Shown here: positions 1-8,533 of the stretch, in pieces | Numbering within the stretch: position 1 is the first letter of the stretch | Layout: each line of letters starts with the position of its first letter | Source: Methanobrevibacter sp. | GTDB lineage: Archaea > Methanobacteriota > Methanobacteria > Methanobacteriales > Methanobacteriaceae | NCBI RefSeq assembly: GCF_015062935.1 | Contig: NZ_SUTM01000010.1 | Span: 26,455-90,454, forward strand | Length of the DNA stretch: 64,000 nt | Reading direction: 5' to 3' | The notes under the pieces: model-generated | The model's input: only the letters and a program-made list of their open reading frames with translations | The model's database searches: none | Told to the model about the DNA's origin: nothing | Program-made: the position numbers and the translations under genes

Positions 1-473
1 TGTACGCATCCAAGGTAGAATTCACAGTTATCTCCTATTACTGGTTTTTCCTCATCCAGTGAAATGTTTCCTCTAGGGCATACCCTTGTGCATATCCTGC
101 AATTGATGCAGTCATCACCAACAATGATATGAAATTTACGAGTCATTGTGGATTCCAGAACCTTTTCTATGAAAGGAACATCAGTGAACATCTTTTTGGA
201 TAGTTTGAAATCCTTTTTCATTTCTATATCTTCTTTGATTGACTGAATCTGCTCGTCAATGTCATCGTCATTTTTGATTTCCTTTTCCTGTTTCATGTCA
301 AACATAGGCAGGAAATTGTCAACCATAAGAACAGAATTGGTGTAATTTACATTCAAACCTTTCTTTTCCAGCAGCTTTATGGTCGGTCTCAATGCGTTCT
401 GATCCCCGTCAGATCCATAGGATGTGATTAAAAAGAGATAATTCGTTTTGATATTGGCATTTAGCCATTTTTT
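1..473 (-). pseudogene. EFR1-type flavodoxin/ferredoxin fusion, 5' truncated
   Basis: The minus-strand frame reads through without a stop to the window edge. It encodes the second half of a flavodoxin-like domain (NYLFLITSYG, then LMVDNFLPMFDM) and a 4Fe-4S motif CINCRICTRVCP, followed by the start of a second cluster (NCEFYLGC). This is the order seen in EFR1-family ferrodoxins, in which a flavodoxin domain is fused to a two-cluster ferredoxin. The first 70 or so residues with the FMN phosphate-binding loop (usually FSGTGNS-like) are absent. The frame continues upstream only into AT-rich sequence without an ATG, to a stop near 595. I read it as a gene that lost its 5' end. It could still be expressed from a rare start such as TTG. 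The 3' end lies outside the window. Confidence 0.6.
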
Positions 474-846
474 AATTTTAAAAATAGTTAAATACTTAAC
501 TAATTTTTTTAATAAAATAAATATGTATAATATAATCTGATAAAAATTATACAATATATATTTAATTATATATTCAAATTAAATATTTTTTTAGTTGAAC
601 CTAATTTTTTTCATTAATTGATAATTTAAATTTTTTTTGCATACCTAAAAAAATATTACCCTTTTATATAATATCACTAATTAATATAAATAAATTCGAC
701 AAAAAATTTTTTTGAAGATTTAACAGATTTAGCCAATAAATCAATTAATCTGAACTTATAATCACCAAAAAATTAATTTAGATATTAAATGTAATGAAAA
801 GCATTAAAATACATTATTACACCTTATCTAATAGCTATAAATTTAA
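474..846. other. AT-rich intergenic stretch, no gene seen
   Basis: About 370 bases of almost pure A and T lie between the broken EFR1-like gene and the 3' end of the next minus-strand gene. I see no convincing ORF, hairpin or RNA gene. The missing 5' part of the EFR1-like gene is not present here in another frame, which favours a deletion over a frameshift. Confidence 0.6.
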
Positions 847-1587
847 TCAGCTAAATTTTAAACCATCAACACCCTTAATAAGCTCCCTCATGTGCATATC
901 CTTAACATCCTGGGAAAAATAACTGTTTTCTTCCAGATAAAATGCAGGAACTCCATTTTCATTCAACGGTATAGTTAAATAAGGACCGCTTGTTGTCTGG
1001 TACGGATTGTAATATGAAATATTCTGTGTACTTTGAGAAACATTTCTGCCATAATCCTCACCTGTTCCGCCGTCTACCGGGCTAAATACAAATGTATCAT
1101 AGGGATAGGCACTTCCATGTCCATGTATATCAACAGCAAGTTCATAGCTTCCATTAACGATTTGAGGATATACATATTTCAAAGCAAGATCCTGACCTTC
1201 CTCTCTTCCAGGCTGGTCATCAGGAAGCAGCTGTCCATACTGACTGTAGTTCATACTAACATTTATCACATAAATGTCATAGCAGTAATTTAAGTTGGAT
1301 TGTTTTGGAAGCTGATTTAAAAGTGTAGTGTGGGTATCATTTTCCAAAGGATGCACGCCAACCACATATGCTATCTTTTTACCATTAGGGTTTCCGACGT
1401 TCTTAATGACTTCAACAGTACCTAAAGAATCATTTCCAATTAGCTCACGGGTAACCTGTGAGGTTGCTGTGGCATTTCCAGAACCGAATTGGTCATGAAA
1501 TACTGCAAGCTGAGTGAAAAGAAAAACACTGCAGATAATTGCAATAATCAATATTATTAAGAATAAACGATAATTTTTTCTAGACAT
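847..1587 (-). CDS. Exported M14-like (AstE/carboxypeptidase-fold) zinc hydrolase, copy 1
   Basis: 246 residues. An N-terminal membrane segment (about residues 7-30) suggests an anchored protein with an extracellular domain. The domain has the zinc site of the M14/succinylglutamate-desuccinylase superfamily: HPLE (His79, Glu82), a second His in VDIHGHG (His155), and an acidic pair in FYLEEN (Glu219/220) where the catalytic Glu is expected. Substrate unknown; peptide or amide hydrolysis at the cell surface is an inference. It is a tandem duplicate of the next gene upstream (1628-2362) with the same motifs at the same spacing. The ATG start gives a complete anchor. The domain is shorter than classical carboxypeptidases. 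Alternative: a binding protein of the same fold. Confidence 0.6.
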   Translation of the reverse strand: MSRKNYRLFLIILIIAIICSVFLFTQLAVFHDQFGSGNATATSQVTRELIGNDSLGTVEVIKNVGNPNGKKIAYVVGVHPLENDTHTTLLNQLPKQSNLNYCYDIYVINVSMNYSQYGQLLPDDQPGREEGQDLALKYVYPQIVNGSYELAVDIHGHGSAYPYDTFVFSPVDGGTGEDYGRNVSQSTQNISYYNPYQTTSGPYLTIPLNENGVPAFYLEENSYFSQDVKDMHMRELIKGVDGLKFS

Positions 1588-1627
1588 TACTCAAATATTA
1601 CTATTTTTTGATTAATAAGTTTTAGCC

Positions 1628-2362
1628 TTACAAATCAAGATTATCAACAGCTTTAATTAGTTCCAACATGTGCAGGTCCTTTTCGTTCTGCGGCGCAAAG
1701 CTATATTCTTCAAAATAAAAAGCAGGAATGCCGTTTTCATTCAATGGAACTGTCAGGTATGGGCCGCTTGTTGTTGAATCAGGTGCGTAATATGAAATGT
1801 TGTGTGAATCTGAAGCAACTTCACGGGCATAATCAACCCTCAGACCCTCTTTTACAGGACTGAATACAAATGTCTTATATGGATATGCTCCGACATTTGA
1901 GTGCACATCAACAGCGAGCTGATAATCACCATCACGAATTTCAGGATAGACATATTTCAGGGCAAGATTCTGTCCGTTCTGCCTTCCCTGACTGTTGTCT
2001 GATGAACCGTCACCATAATATCCTATATCTTCAGTCACATTGATTATATAGATGTCATAGCAGTTGTTCAAATCCGTCATTGCCGGAAGTAACTTGAGCA
2101 GTGTCTTATGTGTAAGGTTTTCAAGAGGATGAACTCCCACAACATATGCAATGCGTTTTCCGTTGGGATTACCGATATTTTTCATAACCTGAACTGTGCC
2201 CGGGTCCTGTGAAGTGTTGTTTGCAATGACTTCCAGTGTGACGTTGCCTGAATTATTTTTGTTTGAAGGTTCGTTGTTATTGCTGAAGCTGATGATGGCC
2301 ATGCCTAAAGCCAATATAATTACTATAAGTATTAAAATTATGATATAATCCCTTTTAATCAT
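1628..2362 (-). CDS. Exported M14-like zinc hydrolase, copy 2
   Basis: 244 residues, paralogue of the gene just downstream (847-1587), 40 bp apart on the same strand, so probably co-transcribed. N-terminal hydrophobic segment at about 7-26 followed by a low-complexity Asn/Ser linker. The zinc-ligand pattern is conserved: GVHPLEN (His78, Glu81) and VDVHSNVG (His154), the latter close to the HSN signature of M14 and AstE proteins, then FYFEEYS near residue 217. The conserved ends (NENGIPAFYFEE in this copy, NENGVPAFYLEE in the other) show that both copies are under selection. Role inferred as a cell-surface peptidase or amidase; the substrate cannot be read from sequence. Confidence 0.6.
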   Translation of the reverse strand: MIKRDYIIILILIVIILALGMAIISFSNNNEPSNKNNSGNVTLEVIANNTSQDPGTVQVMKNIGNPNGKRIAYVVGVHPLENLTHKTLLKLLPAMTDLNNCYDIYIINVTEDIGYYGDGSSDNSQGRQNGQNLALKYVYPEIRDGDYQLAVDVHSNVGAYPYKTFVFSPVKEGLRVDYAREVASDSHNISYYAPDSTTSGPYLTVPLNENGIPAFYFEEYSFAPQNEKDLHMLELIKAVDNLDL

Positions 2363-2370
2363 TTAAATCC

Positions 2371-2404
2371 AAAAAAAAGTTTAAAACATAGGATTTAACC
2401 TATG
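2371..2404 (-). terminator. Hairpin plus T-run between two minus-strand genes
   Basis: CATAGG-atttaa-CCTATG (2387-2404) directly follows the stop codon of the oxidoreductase gene at 2405. On the minus strand it is followed by a T-run (T8 at 2371-2378). This looks like an intrinsic-type archaeal terminator. Confidence 0.5.
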
Positions 2405-3853
2405 CTACAAGTCATAGTGAATGTTGTGAAGCTTATAAAGACATACTGAACTGCTTGAAGGGAACGCATAAATCATGTAGTCAAGCTCTTCAAGGGTTAT
2501 TTTCTTGTTGATTATGAATGCAAACATGTTTGCAACGTTTTCCGCATCTGCAGCATATATCTCTGCACCAACAATCTGAAGGTCCTTATCAACAATTACC
2601 TTTGCTTCAGCAGTTGTATCGTTTTTAAGCTCAAGTGAATATGAATTACCGTATCTGATCTGGTGAACGTCATATTCATCGCTTTTCTCGGCAACATATG
2701 CAGGAACTCCCACTGTAGCTATTCTTGGTATTGTAAATGCTACTGCAGGAACAACAGGATATGTTATTTCATCCGCTTCACCCAGCAATTCTTTTGCAAG
2801 GTATTTTGAGTGATGTATTGCAACTGTCACCAGCTTTGGGATTCCTGTATCTGCAACATCTCCTGAAGCGTAGATATTAGGAACTTCCGTCTGGAGATGT
2901 CCGTTTACCTTGACTCCCTTGCTTGTGTATGTAAGGCCGACATTTTCAAGACCTATGTCTTCAACGTTTGCTGTTCTTCCCATGGCTGCAACGACATAGT
3001 CTCCTGTCAGGGTCAGTCCGCTGTCACATTTTACTGTAAACCCGTTTTCATATGCTCTGTTGTTGATTTTTGCTTCAGGGTCCCTTAAAAATTCATCTGA
3101 ATTCTGTGCGCTTGTGACGTTCAGTACCTTTTCAGTCGGGTTTTCTATTTCAACTTTGCTGATTACTTCATTTACTGTTTGGTTAAAATGGAAACGAATG
3201 TTTTTCTCTTTTAAAATCTCAATTACCTTTTCGACATAAGGCTGGTGGAAGTATTTGAGCGCCATATTGCCTCTAATGATTACATCTGCGCTGTGGCCTG
3301 CTTCAGCAAGTATTGATGCGAATTCCATACCTACAAATCCTGCACCTATGATTATGGCATGTTCAGGAAGCTCATCGATGTCGAGATAATCTGTACTGTC
3401 ATGGAGATATTCCTTACCTTTAATATCAGGAATTACAGGTTTAAGGCCTGTGGCTATTACAATCTTGTCTGTTGTGAATTGCTTTTCGCCGACCTGTACG
3501 GTGTGTTCGTCTATGATTACTCCTTTTCCGTGGGCAACATCAAGGTCATATTCCTCGAATTTTCCGTCCAGAAATGGTGCCATGTTGGCTATTCTTTTAC
3601 GCTTGAATTTCATCAGGCTCGGCCAGTCCACTTCAAAGTTTCCTGCCTTTCCGACGCCTTCGAAATTATCCGCAAGAGCCTTTATTTCATATGGTGCGTC
3701 GAGAAGTGCCTTTGAGTTGCATCCTCTGTTTGCACATGCTCCGCCATATAGGCTCTCTTCGATTATCAGTATTTTAAGGCCGGCTTTTCTTAAAAATCGG
3801 CCACCCTGCCAAGCGGCATTTCCGCTTCCAATATAAATTACATCGTAATCCAT
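2405..3853 (-). CDS. FAD-dependent pyridine nucleotide-disulphide oxidoreductase (glutathione reductase-like)
   Basis: 482 residues. The N-terminus has an FAD-binding GxGxxxW fold start (IGSGNAAWQGG) and the redox-active disulphide CANRGC (Cys40, Cys45). A second GxGxxG nucleotide-binding loop (IIGAGFVGMEFAS) lies near residue 170, the FAD ribityl motif YASGDVAD near 330, and the C-terminal dimerisation domain follows. These features are those of class I disulphide reductases (dihydrolipoamide, glutathione and mercuric reductases). The C-terminal His-Glu dyad (HPT..E) normally present is replaced by YAFPSSSS, so the active-site base is missing; a different acceptor or a non-thiol reaction is possible. 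Start ATG with GAGGTTA upstream. Stands alone, with a hairpin terminator downstream. Confidence 0.75.
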   Translation of the reverse strand: MDYDVIYIGSGNAAWQGGRFLRKAGLKILIIEESLYGGACANRGCNSKALLDAPYEIKALADNFEGVGKAGNFEVDWPSLMKFKRKRIANMAPFLDGKFEEYDLDVAHGKGVIIDEHTVQVGEKQFTTDKIVIATGLKPVIPDIKGKEYLHDSTDYLDIDELPEHAIIIGAGFVGMEFASILAEAGHSADVIIRGNMALKYFHQPYVEKVIEILKEKNIRFHFNQTVNEVISKVEIENPTEKVLNVTSAQNSDEFLRDPEAKINNRAYENGFTVKCDSGLTLTGDYVVAAMGRTANVEDIGLENVGLTYTSKGVKVNGHLQTEVPNIYASGDVADTGIPKLVTVAIHHSKYLAKELLGEADEITYPVVPAVAFTIPRIATVGVPAYVAEKSDEYDVHQIRYGNSYSLELKNDTTAEAKVIVDKDLQIVGAEIYAADAENVANMFAFIINKKITLEELDYMIYAFPSSSSVCLYKLHNIHYDL

Positions 3854-4033
3854 TTTTTTAACCTCACATTAAATATTAGTTGAAATAGTATAAATATCTA
3901 ATTTTCAACATTAACATTCCACTTTTCCCTTTTAAAACTTCAATTGTTTAGGGATATGATATATATCCTGTTTTCAAATCACATTTGATATTGAATATCC
4001 TGTATGTTAATGTTAAAGACATTCGATAATTTT

Positions 4034-4057
4034 GAGGGTTTGTATACAAATGCCCTC
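4034..4057 (-). terminator. Palindromic hairpin after the small ORF
   Basis: GAGGG and CCCTC arms flank a perfect 12-base palindrome TTTGTATACAAA. The element ends at the stop codon of the 59-residue ORF (4057-4059). It could terminate the HTH-array operon. The T-run after it on the minus strand is weak, so a protein-binding palindrome is an alternative. Confidence 0.4.
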
Positions 4058-4236
4058 TAAAATTTATCGACAAATTTGGATATGCTGTTCCAGCTTACCC
4101 GTGACGGGTCCATACTTTTTCGGATATTGCTTGTGAAGTTATCCGCCTTTCTGTTGGAGAGTGGATTGTTTTTGATATAGTTCAGGTTTTTTGATGACCT
4201 TTTGAATTCGCTCATGATTACCTCAAACATTCTCAT
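4057..4236 (-). CDS. Small basic protein coupled to the HTH-array gene
   Basis: 59 residues beginning MRMFEVIMSEFK. Its ATG overlaps the stop codon of the 1022-residue gene in an ATGA arrangement, the usual sign of translational coupling. In-frame ATGs at codons 3 and 8 are alternative starts. The peptide is polar and Lys/Asn/Ser-rich with hydrophobic positions spaced as in a helix, and has no transmembrane segment. I recognise no family. It ends at a palindromic hairpin. The tight overlap argues that it is a real partner or accessory peptide of the large protein, but it is short enough to be a chance ORF. Confidence 0.45.
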   Translation of the reverse strand: MRMFEVIMSEFKRSSKNLNYIKNNPLSNRKADNFTSNIRKSMDPSRVSWNSISKFVDKF

Positions 4237-7200
4237 TTTGACATTGATATAGGCACTATTGAAATGCCCTGATTTGCCTTAAAGGCCTTTTTTAGAAAGC
4301 CAAATTCATCCATATCCTCATTTTTAAAGGTGTTGATCATTAAATCTGAGCCGCCAAGGATGTCTGCAATCTCATCTTGTGTAATTTCATCGGCAGTGAT
4401 GGCTTTTGAAGGATTGATGTCTATCAAATCGAGTAGACCGTGTTTTTTCCATATCTGATATTCCTCTGAGCCGAGATCTTTTTTAAGCTTTTTGTTGATG
4501 AGATTTTTAGGCATTCCGTTTACCCTTGCATGGTTGAAAATGATTACCCTTGGAATGATGACGCCTATTTCAAATATCAGTCCGAACTCCCTGTATTTAT
4601 GCTCCCCTCTTCTGGCTTTAAAGTACCATTCATACATATCTGAAACGTCAACGCCTATGCTTTTTGCAAGTTTTGTTCCTGTTGAGCGGAACCTGTCGAT
4701 TTCATCGGCAACTATTTCAACCCTTTTAGCAAATACTGTATCCTCTATGAATTCCTGATTGGATTTGAACTCATCAATGCTTAGCCTGGAGTTTTTAAGT
4801 GCAATCTTATGTGATTTTTTAGACAATACTGATTTGACATATTTGTCTATTTTAATTGCAAGAAAAGCATCATAAAACCATTTGAAGTTCATGTTTCCTG
4901 ATTTGCCAAGCATATAGTAATAGTTCAATTCCATCTGGTTCATCCTTGAGTTTTTAAGGGATTTGTTGAATGTTTTTGTTTTTATATCCTCCAAAAAGAC
5001 TGAAAGAAGTTTCGGCACAACCTCATGTTCATAGAGGTTTTTCAATTTTTCAAAACCTACAAAACCGTTTTTGCCAAGAGTTAAAAACTCATCGATTGTT
5101 TTAAGGGGAATATCATATATTTCTGAAACTTCATTTTTTGATTTCATGTCTAAAAATCCCTGAATGACAAGTTCCTTTTCCAGATTGTCTATTCGTTTTT
5201 TAAACTGCCAGTACAAATCATATTCAATGTGTCTAAGCCACCTGTCAATGATTGAATTTGAAAGCCCTACACTTTTGGCCGCATCAGGTCTGTTTTTTCC
5301 GTTCTTTCTCTCTTCAATATACTTTTCCATCAATAGCTTTGTTGTATTGAGATAGAATTCAGTGGAATTGCTTGTGGCTATGAAACTGTCCTGGTCTTTG
5401 ATATACCATTCGTTGAACTGCCTTTGGGATATTTCGCTCAGCCTGATCGCATTGTAGAAATCATGATTTTTTAATAATTTGACAAAAAGCCTTTTCCTGT
5501 TTTCCGCATATTCCCTGTCAAATCTCACGTGGAAGTCAGTTTTCTGGAATTTGCTTCTGTTGTATATTTCAAGAAATTCCTTTACTGTCAGCTCAGCGGA
5601 ACTGATTGCATCAGTTTTGCTTTTATCATCCCTCAGGGCATTTATGATTTTTCCACGTTTAATCAGGTTTTTGGTAATCTCTTCGTTTTTATTTTCAAAA
5701 TCTACAAACAGGTCCAGATCATCACGATTCAGCCATGATTTCACCATGCTTTTTGGAATGCTTAGGTATTTGAGAATGTCTTTTTTGCTTATGCCCTGCC
5801 TTCTGCATTCCAGATATCTCTCCATGAGTATTTCAGTTGTCTTGATATAAAAGTCGTCATGACCTACTTCTCCCAGATAATACCATGAAAAAAAATCATC
5901 ACGGGTAATTTTACTGATTTTTATGGCCTTATTTAAGTTTTCATTTTTAAGATGCTTGATGAAGACCTTCTGTCGTTTCAATGTATAGTGCTTGTCGAAA
6001 TCCTTATGGAATTCATCGCCGGCATTTTTGGATGCCATATAAAGTCTGTTGAATTCGTTTTCACTTATTCCTACGTTTTTGAATACTTCCCGCAATGTCT
6101 TGTTCTTTTTGATTTCATTGATTATGATGAATTTCTTGATTTCACTTGTCTTTTTTAAAAACTCCTCGCTCATGAAATTGCTGCGCCAGAATTCAAGAAC
6201 GTCTGGTGAAATGTTCAGCTCGGATGTGATTTTTGCATCGTCAAAGTTCCTCTTTTTGAGGCTGAAGTATTGCTTTATTAAAAGCTCATTGTATAATATG
6301 AATGCATCGTTGAGCTCCCCATGAATGAATGATTCCTTTCTGTTTTTAAACCAATCCCTGATATTCAAGTCATCCATTGATGAGTTGAGCATGCTTTTTT
6401 TGATGTCCTCAATTTTTAGGAGATTTTCTTCAAAGCTTTTTTCAAGCTTCAGGTTGACAAGGCGGTAGAATTCCATGTAGTTTTTCTGTTTTATTCCACC
6501 TTTCCAGTATTCAAGGGTATTTTTTATTTCCTTGGGTGTGATTTCATTGCTGTAGAATTTTGTCAAAAGCAGTGCCATTTCTATATACTGGTCGGCTTCA
6601 TCAAACATTGCATTGAACCTGTCGTCGTTTATATGGTAACTATTTCCTTTTTTCTGGATTACGTTTTCCTTTGAAAGGTCTATCAGCAGTGCCATCGTTT
6701 CGCTTTCACTGAATCCGTATTTGATCAAATCGTTTTTTGTGAAATCTGAATCTTTGAAAGTGTTTTTTATGCTTAAAAGAATGTTTACATTGTTTATTTT
6801 CTGATTGCAGTCATCACACATATTTGAATTTGAGTGTGAGTTTTCACATCCGCATATTATGCAGTTTTCAAAGGAAATATCTTCTTTTGAAGGTTTGACA
6901 TAATCAGGTACGGGAATCTGCTTGTCTGCAAAATCGCTGAAATACTTTTTGGAGATGTAGTACAGTCTTTGATGCAGGTCATAGGCCAATCTTTCCTCAT
7001 CTTCAATGTTTTGCTTGCTGTGGATTTTGTTTCTGAGGTTGTATGCATCCTGGAGCTTGTTTTTAAATATGTATGATATTGCTCCCTGCCTGTAGAGATT
7101 ATCTATCTTTTTGTAAAATGAAATCAGATTTTCTGTGATTTTCTTTCCAGACCGTCTGTAAATGTCTCCCACCAAGGTTTCAAGAAAAAGTGTTGCATCT

Positions 7201-7301
7201 GCAGTAACTGCCCTCGGGGAGTTTAAAACATCACTCTCAAGTTTCACCCCTATCTCGAAAAGGTCATTGTTGAAGTCCTTTAAAAAATCAAAGTTGGTCA
7301 T
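4233..7301 (-). CDS. Large protein with DUF4145-like N-terminus, zinc ribbon and an array of about eleven HTH-like modules
   Basis: 1022 residues, no signal peptide or membrane segment, so cytoplasmic. Residues 30-120 resemble the DUF4145/HEPN-like helical domain, with LRNKIHS at 89-95. A zinc ribbon follows (CIIC at 147-150, CDDC at 162-165). Residues 345-900 contain helix-turn-helix-like modules, each a short helix, a turn with G/S-I/L-S/T, and a helix ending in W/F/Y: for example VGISENEFNRLY (410), LSIPKSMVKSWL (513), VGLSNSIIDRWL (678) and IGVDVSDMYEWY (882). Module starts are near 352, 402, 455, 504, 562, 616, 671, 720, 778, 830 and 877, a spacing of 47-58 residues. The block at 430-540 is repeated at 590-700. 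The C-terminal 120 residues are non-repetitive. RBS AGGTGA precedes the ATG. I do not recognise the family; multivalent DNA or RNA binding is an inference. Confidence 0.6.
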   Translation of the reverse strand: MTNFDFLKDFNNDLFEIGVKLESDVLNSPRAVTADATLFLETLVGDIYRRSGKKITENLISFYKKIDNLYRQGAISYIFKNKLQDAYNLRNKIHSKQNIEDEERLAYDLHQRLYYISKKYFSDFADKQIPVPDYVKPSKEDISFENCIICGCENSHSNSNMCDDCNQKINNVNILLSIKNTFKDSDFTKNDLIKYGFSESETMALLIDLSKENVIQKKGNSYHINDDRFNAMFDEADQYIEMALLLTKFYSNEITPKEIKNTLEYWKGGIKQKNYMEFYRLVNLKLEKSFEENLLKIEDIKKSMLNSSMDDLNIRDWFKNRKESFIHGELNDAFILYNELLIKQYFSLKKRNFDDAKITSELNISPDVLEFWRSNFMSEEFLKKTSEIKKFIIINEIKKNKTLREVFKNVGISENEFNRLYMASKNAGDEFHKDFDKHYTLKRQKVFIKHLKNENLNKAIKISKITRDDFFSWYYLGEVGHDDFYIKTTEILMERYLECRRQGISKKDILKYLSIPKSMVKSWLNRDDLDLFVDFENKNEEITKNLIKRGKIINALRDDKSKTDAISSAELTVKEFLEIYNRSKFQKTDFHVRFDREYAENRKRLFVKLLKNHDFYNAIRLSEISQRQFNEWYIKDQDSFIATSNSTEFYLNTTKLLMEKYIEERKNGKNRPDAAKSVGLSNSIIDRWLRHIEYDLYWQFKKRIDNLEKELVIQGFLDMKSKNEVSEIYDIPLKTIDEFLTLGKNGFVGFEKLKNLYEHEVVPKLLSVFLEDIKTKTFNKSLKNSRMNQMELNYYYMLGKSGNMNFKWFYDAFLAIKIDKYVKSVLSKKSHKIALKNSRLSIDEFKSNQEFIEDTVFAKRVEIVADEIDRFRSTGTKLAKSIGVDVSDMYEWYFKARRGEHKYREFGLIFEIGVIIPRVIIFNHARVNGMPKNLINKKLKKDLGSEEYQIWKKHGLLDLIDINPSKAITADEITQDEIADILGGSDLMINTFKNEDMDEFGFLKKAFKANQGISIVPISMSK

Positions 7302-7531
7302 GTTAAATTCACCTCATTTTCTTTATTTTTTAAAAATTCCTTAATTTTTATATTAATAGCTTTTATTAAAAAGAGTATTTAAGTTCTTTGAATTTTTAAA
7401 GGCATTATTGTTGTTTATTTGAAAAATAATGAGGTTAAAACAATGTTAATGTTAAAATGAGAAAAAAATTGATATTAAAATAAAAAAAAAGTGTTGAAAA
7501 TTTAAAAAAAAAATAAAAAATGAGAGGTTTT

Positions 7532-7840
7532 CTATAATTTGAAAATATCCTTTGCCCAGCTGATTTTATGCCTTGCATCCTTGATTTGGACTTCATATGT
7601 TTCTGTGTATGTAAAGTTTTCTTCAAGGTTTTCAGCCTTATTGTCAACATCAAGGGAATTTTCTTTAACTTTAGAAGCTACTGAAGTGTTCTTTTCAAAA
7701 TTTTCAATTTCAGAAGACACCATTGTTCTTGCTTCATAGAAATTGTCAATCAGCTGACCCAAATCAACTTGATGATTTTTTTCCAATTCATTTAATTTTT
7801 CAATTTGTTCGTCGGTTAATTCAATTTCAATTTTAGCCAT
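7532..7840 (-). CDS. Small acidic protein with a ribbon-helix-helix-like start
   Basis: 102 residues from the ATG at 7840, which has GGTGGG just upstream; an in-frame TTG four codons earlier is less likely. The first 25 residues (AKIEIELTDEQIEKLNELEK) look like the strand and first helix of a ribbon-helix-helix protein. The rest is acidic and probably helical, with a Glu/Lys/Asn-rich middle and a basic end (KDARHKISWAKDIF). It lies 230 bp upstream of the HTH-array gene on the same strand, with AT-rich DNA between, so it is probably a separate unit. No enzyme motif is visible; a small DNA-binding or antitoxin-like protein is possible. Confidence 0.5.
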   Translation of the reverse strand: MAKIEIELTDEQIEKLNELEKNHQVDLGQLIDNFYEARTMVSSEIENFEKNTSVASKVKENSLDVDNKAENLEENFTYTETYEVQIKDARHKISWAKDIFKL

Positions 7841-8060
7841 ATGTCCCACCAACTATTAACTAATATTATATATTTCAATAATCATTTAAATTATTTTCTA
7901 GTTTTTGAAAATTTTTTTTGAAATCTTCTATCAATAGTGACTGAAAAAAATAAAAATTGAAAAATAAATGCAAAATATAAACATTTTTTAATAAAAATAT
8001 GAAAAAATAAAATTTTTTTCAATTATAAAGAAAAAAATATATTATTGTTTAAAAATCATT

Positions 8061-8531
8061 TCATTTTTCGACAACAGTCTTGCCTGTCATATGTTCAACT
8101 GTGATTTCAAAAACTTCAGTTTTGTCCAGAAGTCTGTTGATTTCATCGACAGTTTCCTCATGGGTCGGGAAAAACTTATCGCCCAAATAAGTTAGCTTGT
8201 CAATCTTTTCATCCCTGTCAGTCAGGGTTCTGATTTTTCCAAAGACTATTACACTTTTGAATGTGTACCACCACTCACCGTCTTTCCTGACGCCGTTGTC
8301 CATTACACAGTAGGAACATTTTGAATATTTTTTAACAGCATCATTCTTGTGGCCCTTTTGAGCCCCGTGGAAATAGATTTTACCGTCAACATATACATGG
8401 CTCATCGGAATGACATAAGGATAGTCCTCGTCACCCAGAAGAGCTAAAAATCCCCGAGGTTCATTGGTGAGCATTTCAATGCATTCCTCTTCCGGAAGCT
8501 CCTGTTTTGATCTTCTCATTTTTCTAAACAT
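8061..8531 (-). CDS. Pyridoxamine 5'-phosphate oxidase-like flavin-binding protein (NimA-type)
   Basis: 156 residues. The sequence follows the split-barrel flavoprotein pattern: RGFLALLGDEDYPYVIPMSHVYVDGKIYFHGAQKGHK, then a variable strand, then YTFKSVIVFGKI. This is typical of the NimA/PNPOx-like family, which binds FMN and in some members reduces nitroimidazoles. In methanogens the physiological substrate is unknown; F420 or FMN binding are both possible. RBS GGTGG precedes the ATG, and the stop codon of the upstream membrane-protein gene is only 3 bases away, so the two form an operon. Confidence 0.7.
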   Translation of the reverse strand: MFRKMRRSKQELPEEECIEMLTNEPRGFLALLGDEDYPYVIPMSHVYVDGKIYFHGAQKGHKNDAVKKYSKCSYCVMDNGVRKDGEWWYTFKSVIVFGKIRTLTDRDEKIDKLTYLGDKFFPTHEETVDEINRLLDKTEVFEITVEHMTGKTVVEK

Positions 8532-8533
8532 AA

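Noticed and set aside
3359..3836. Long plus-strand ORFs opposite the oxidoreductase gene
   Set aside because: They are antisense shadows of a well-supported flavoenzyme, with Cys- and Phe-rich compositions and no RBS.
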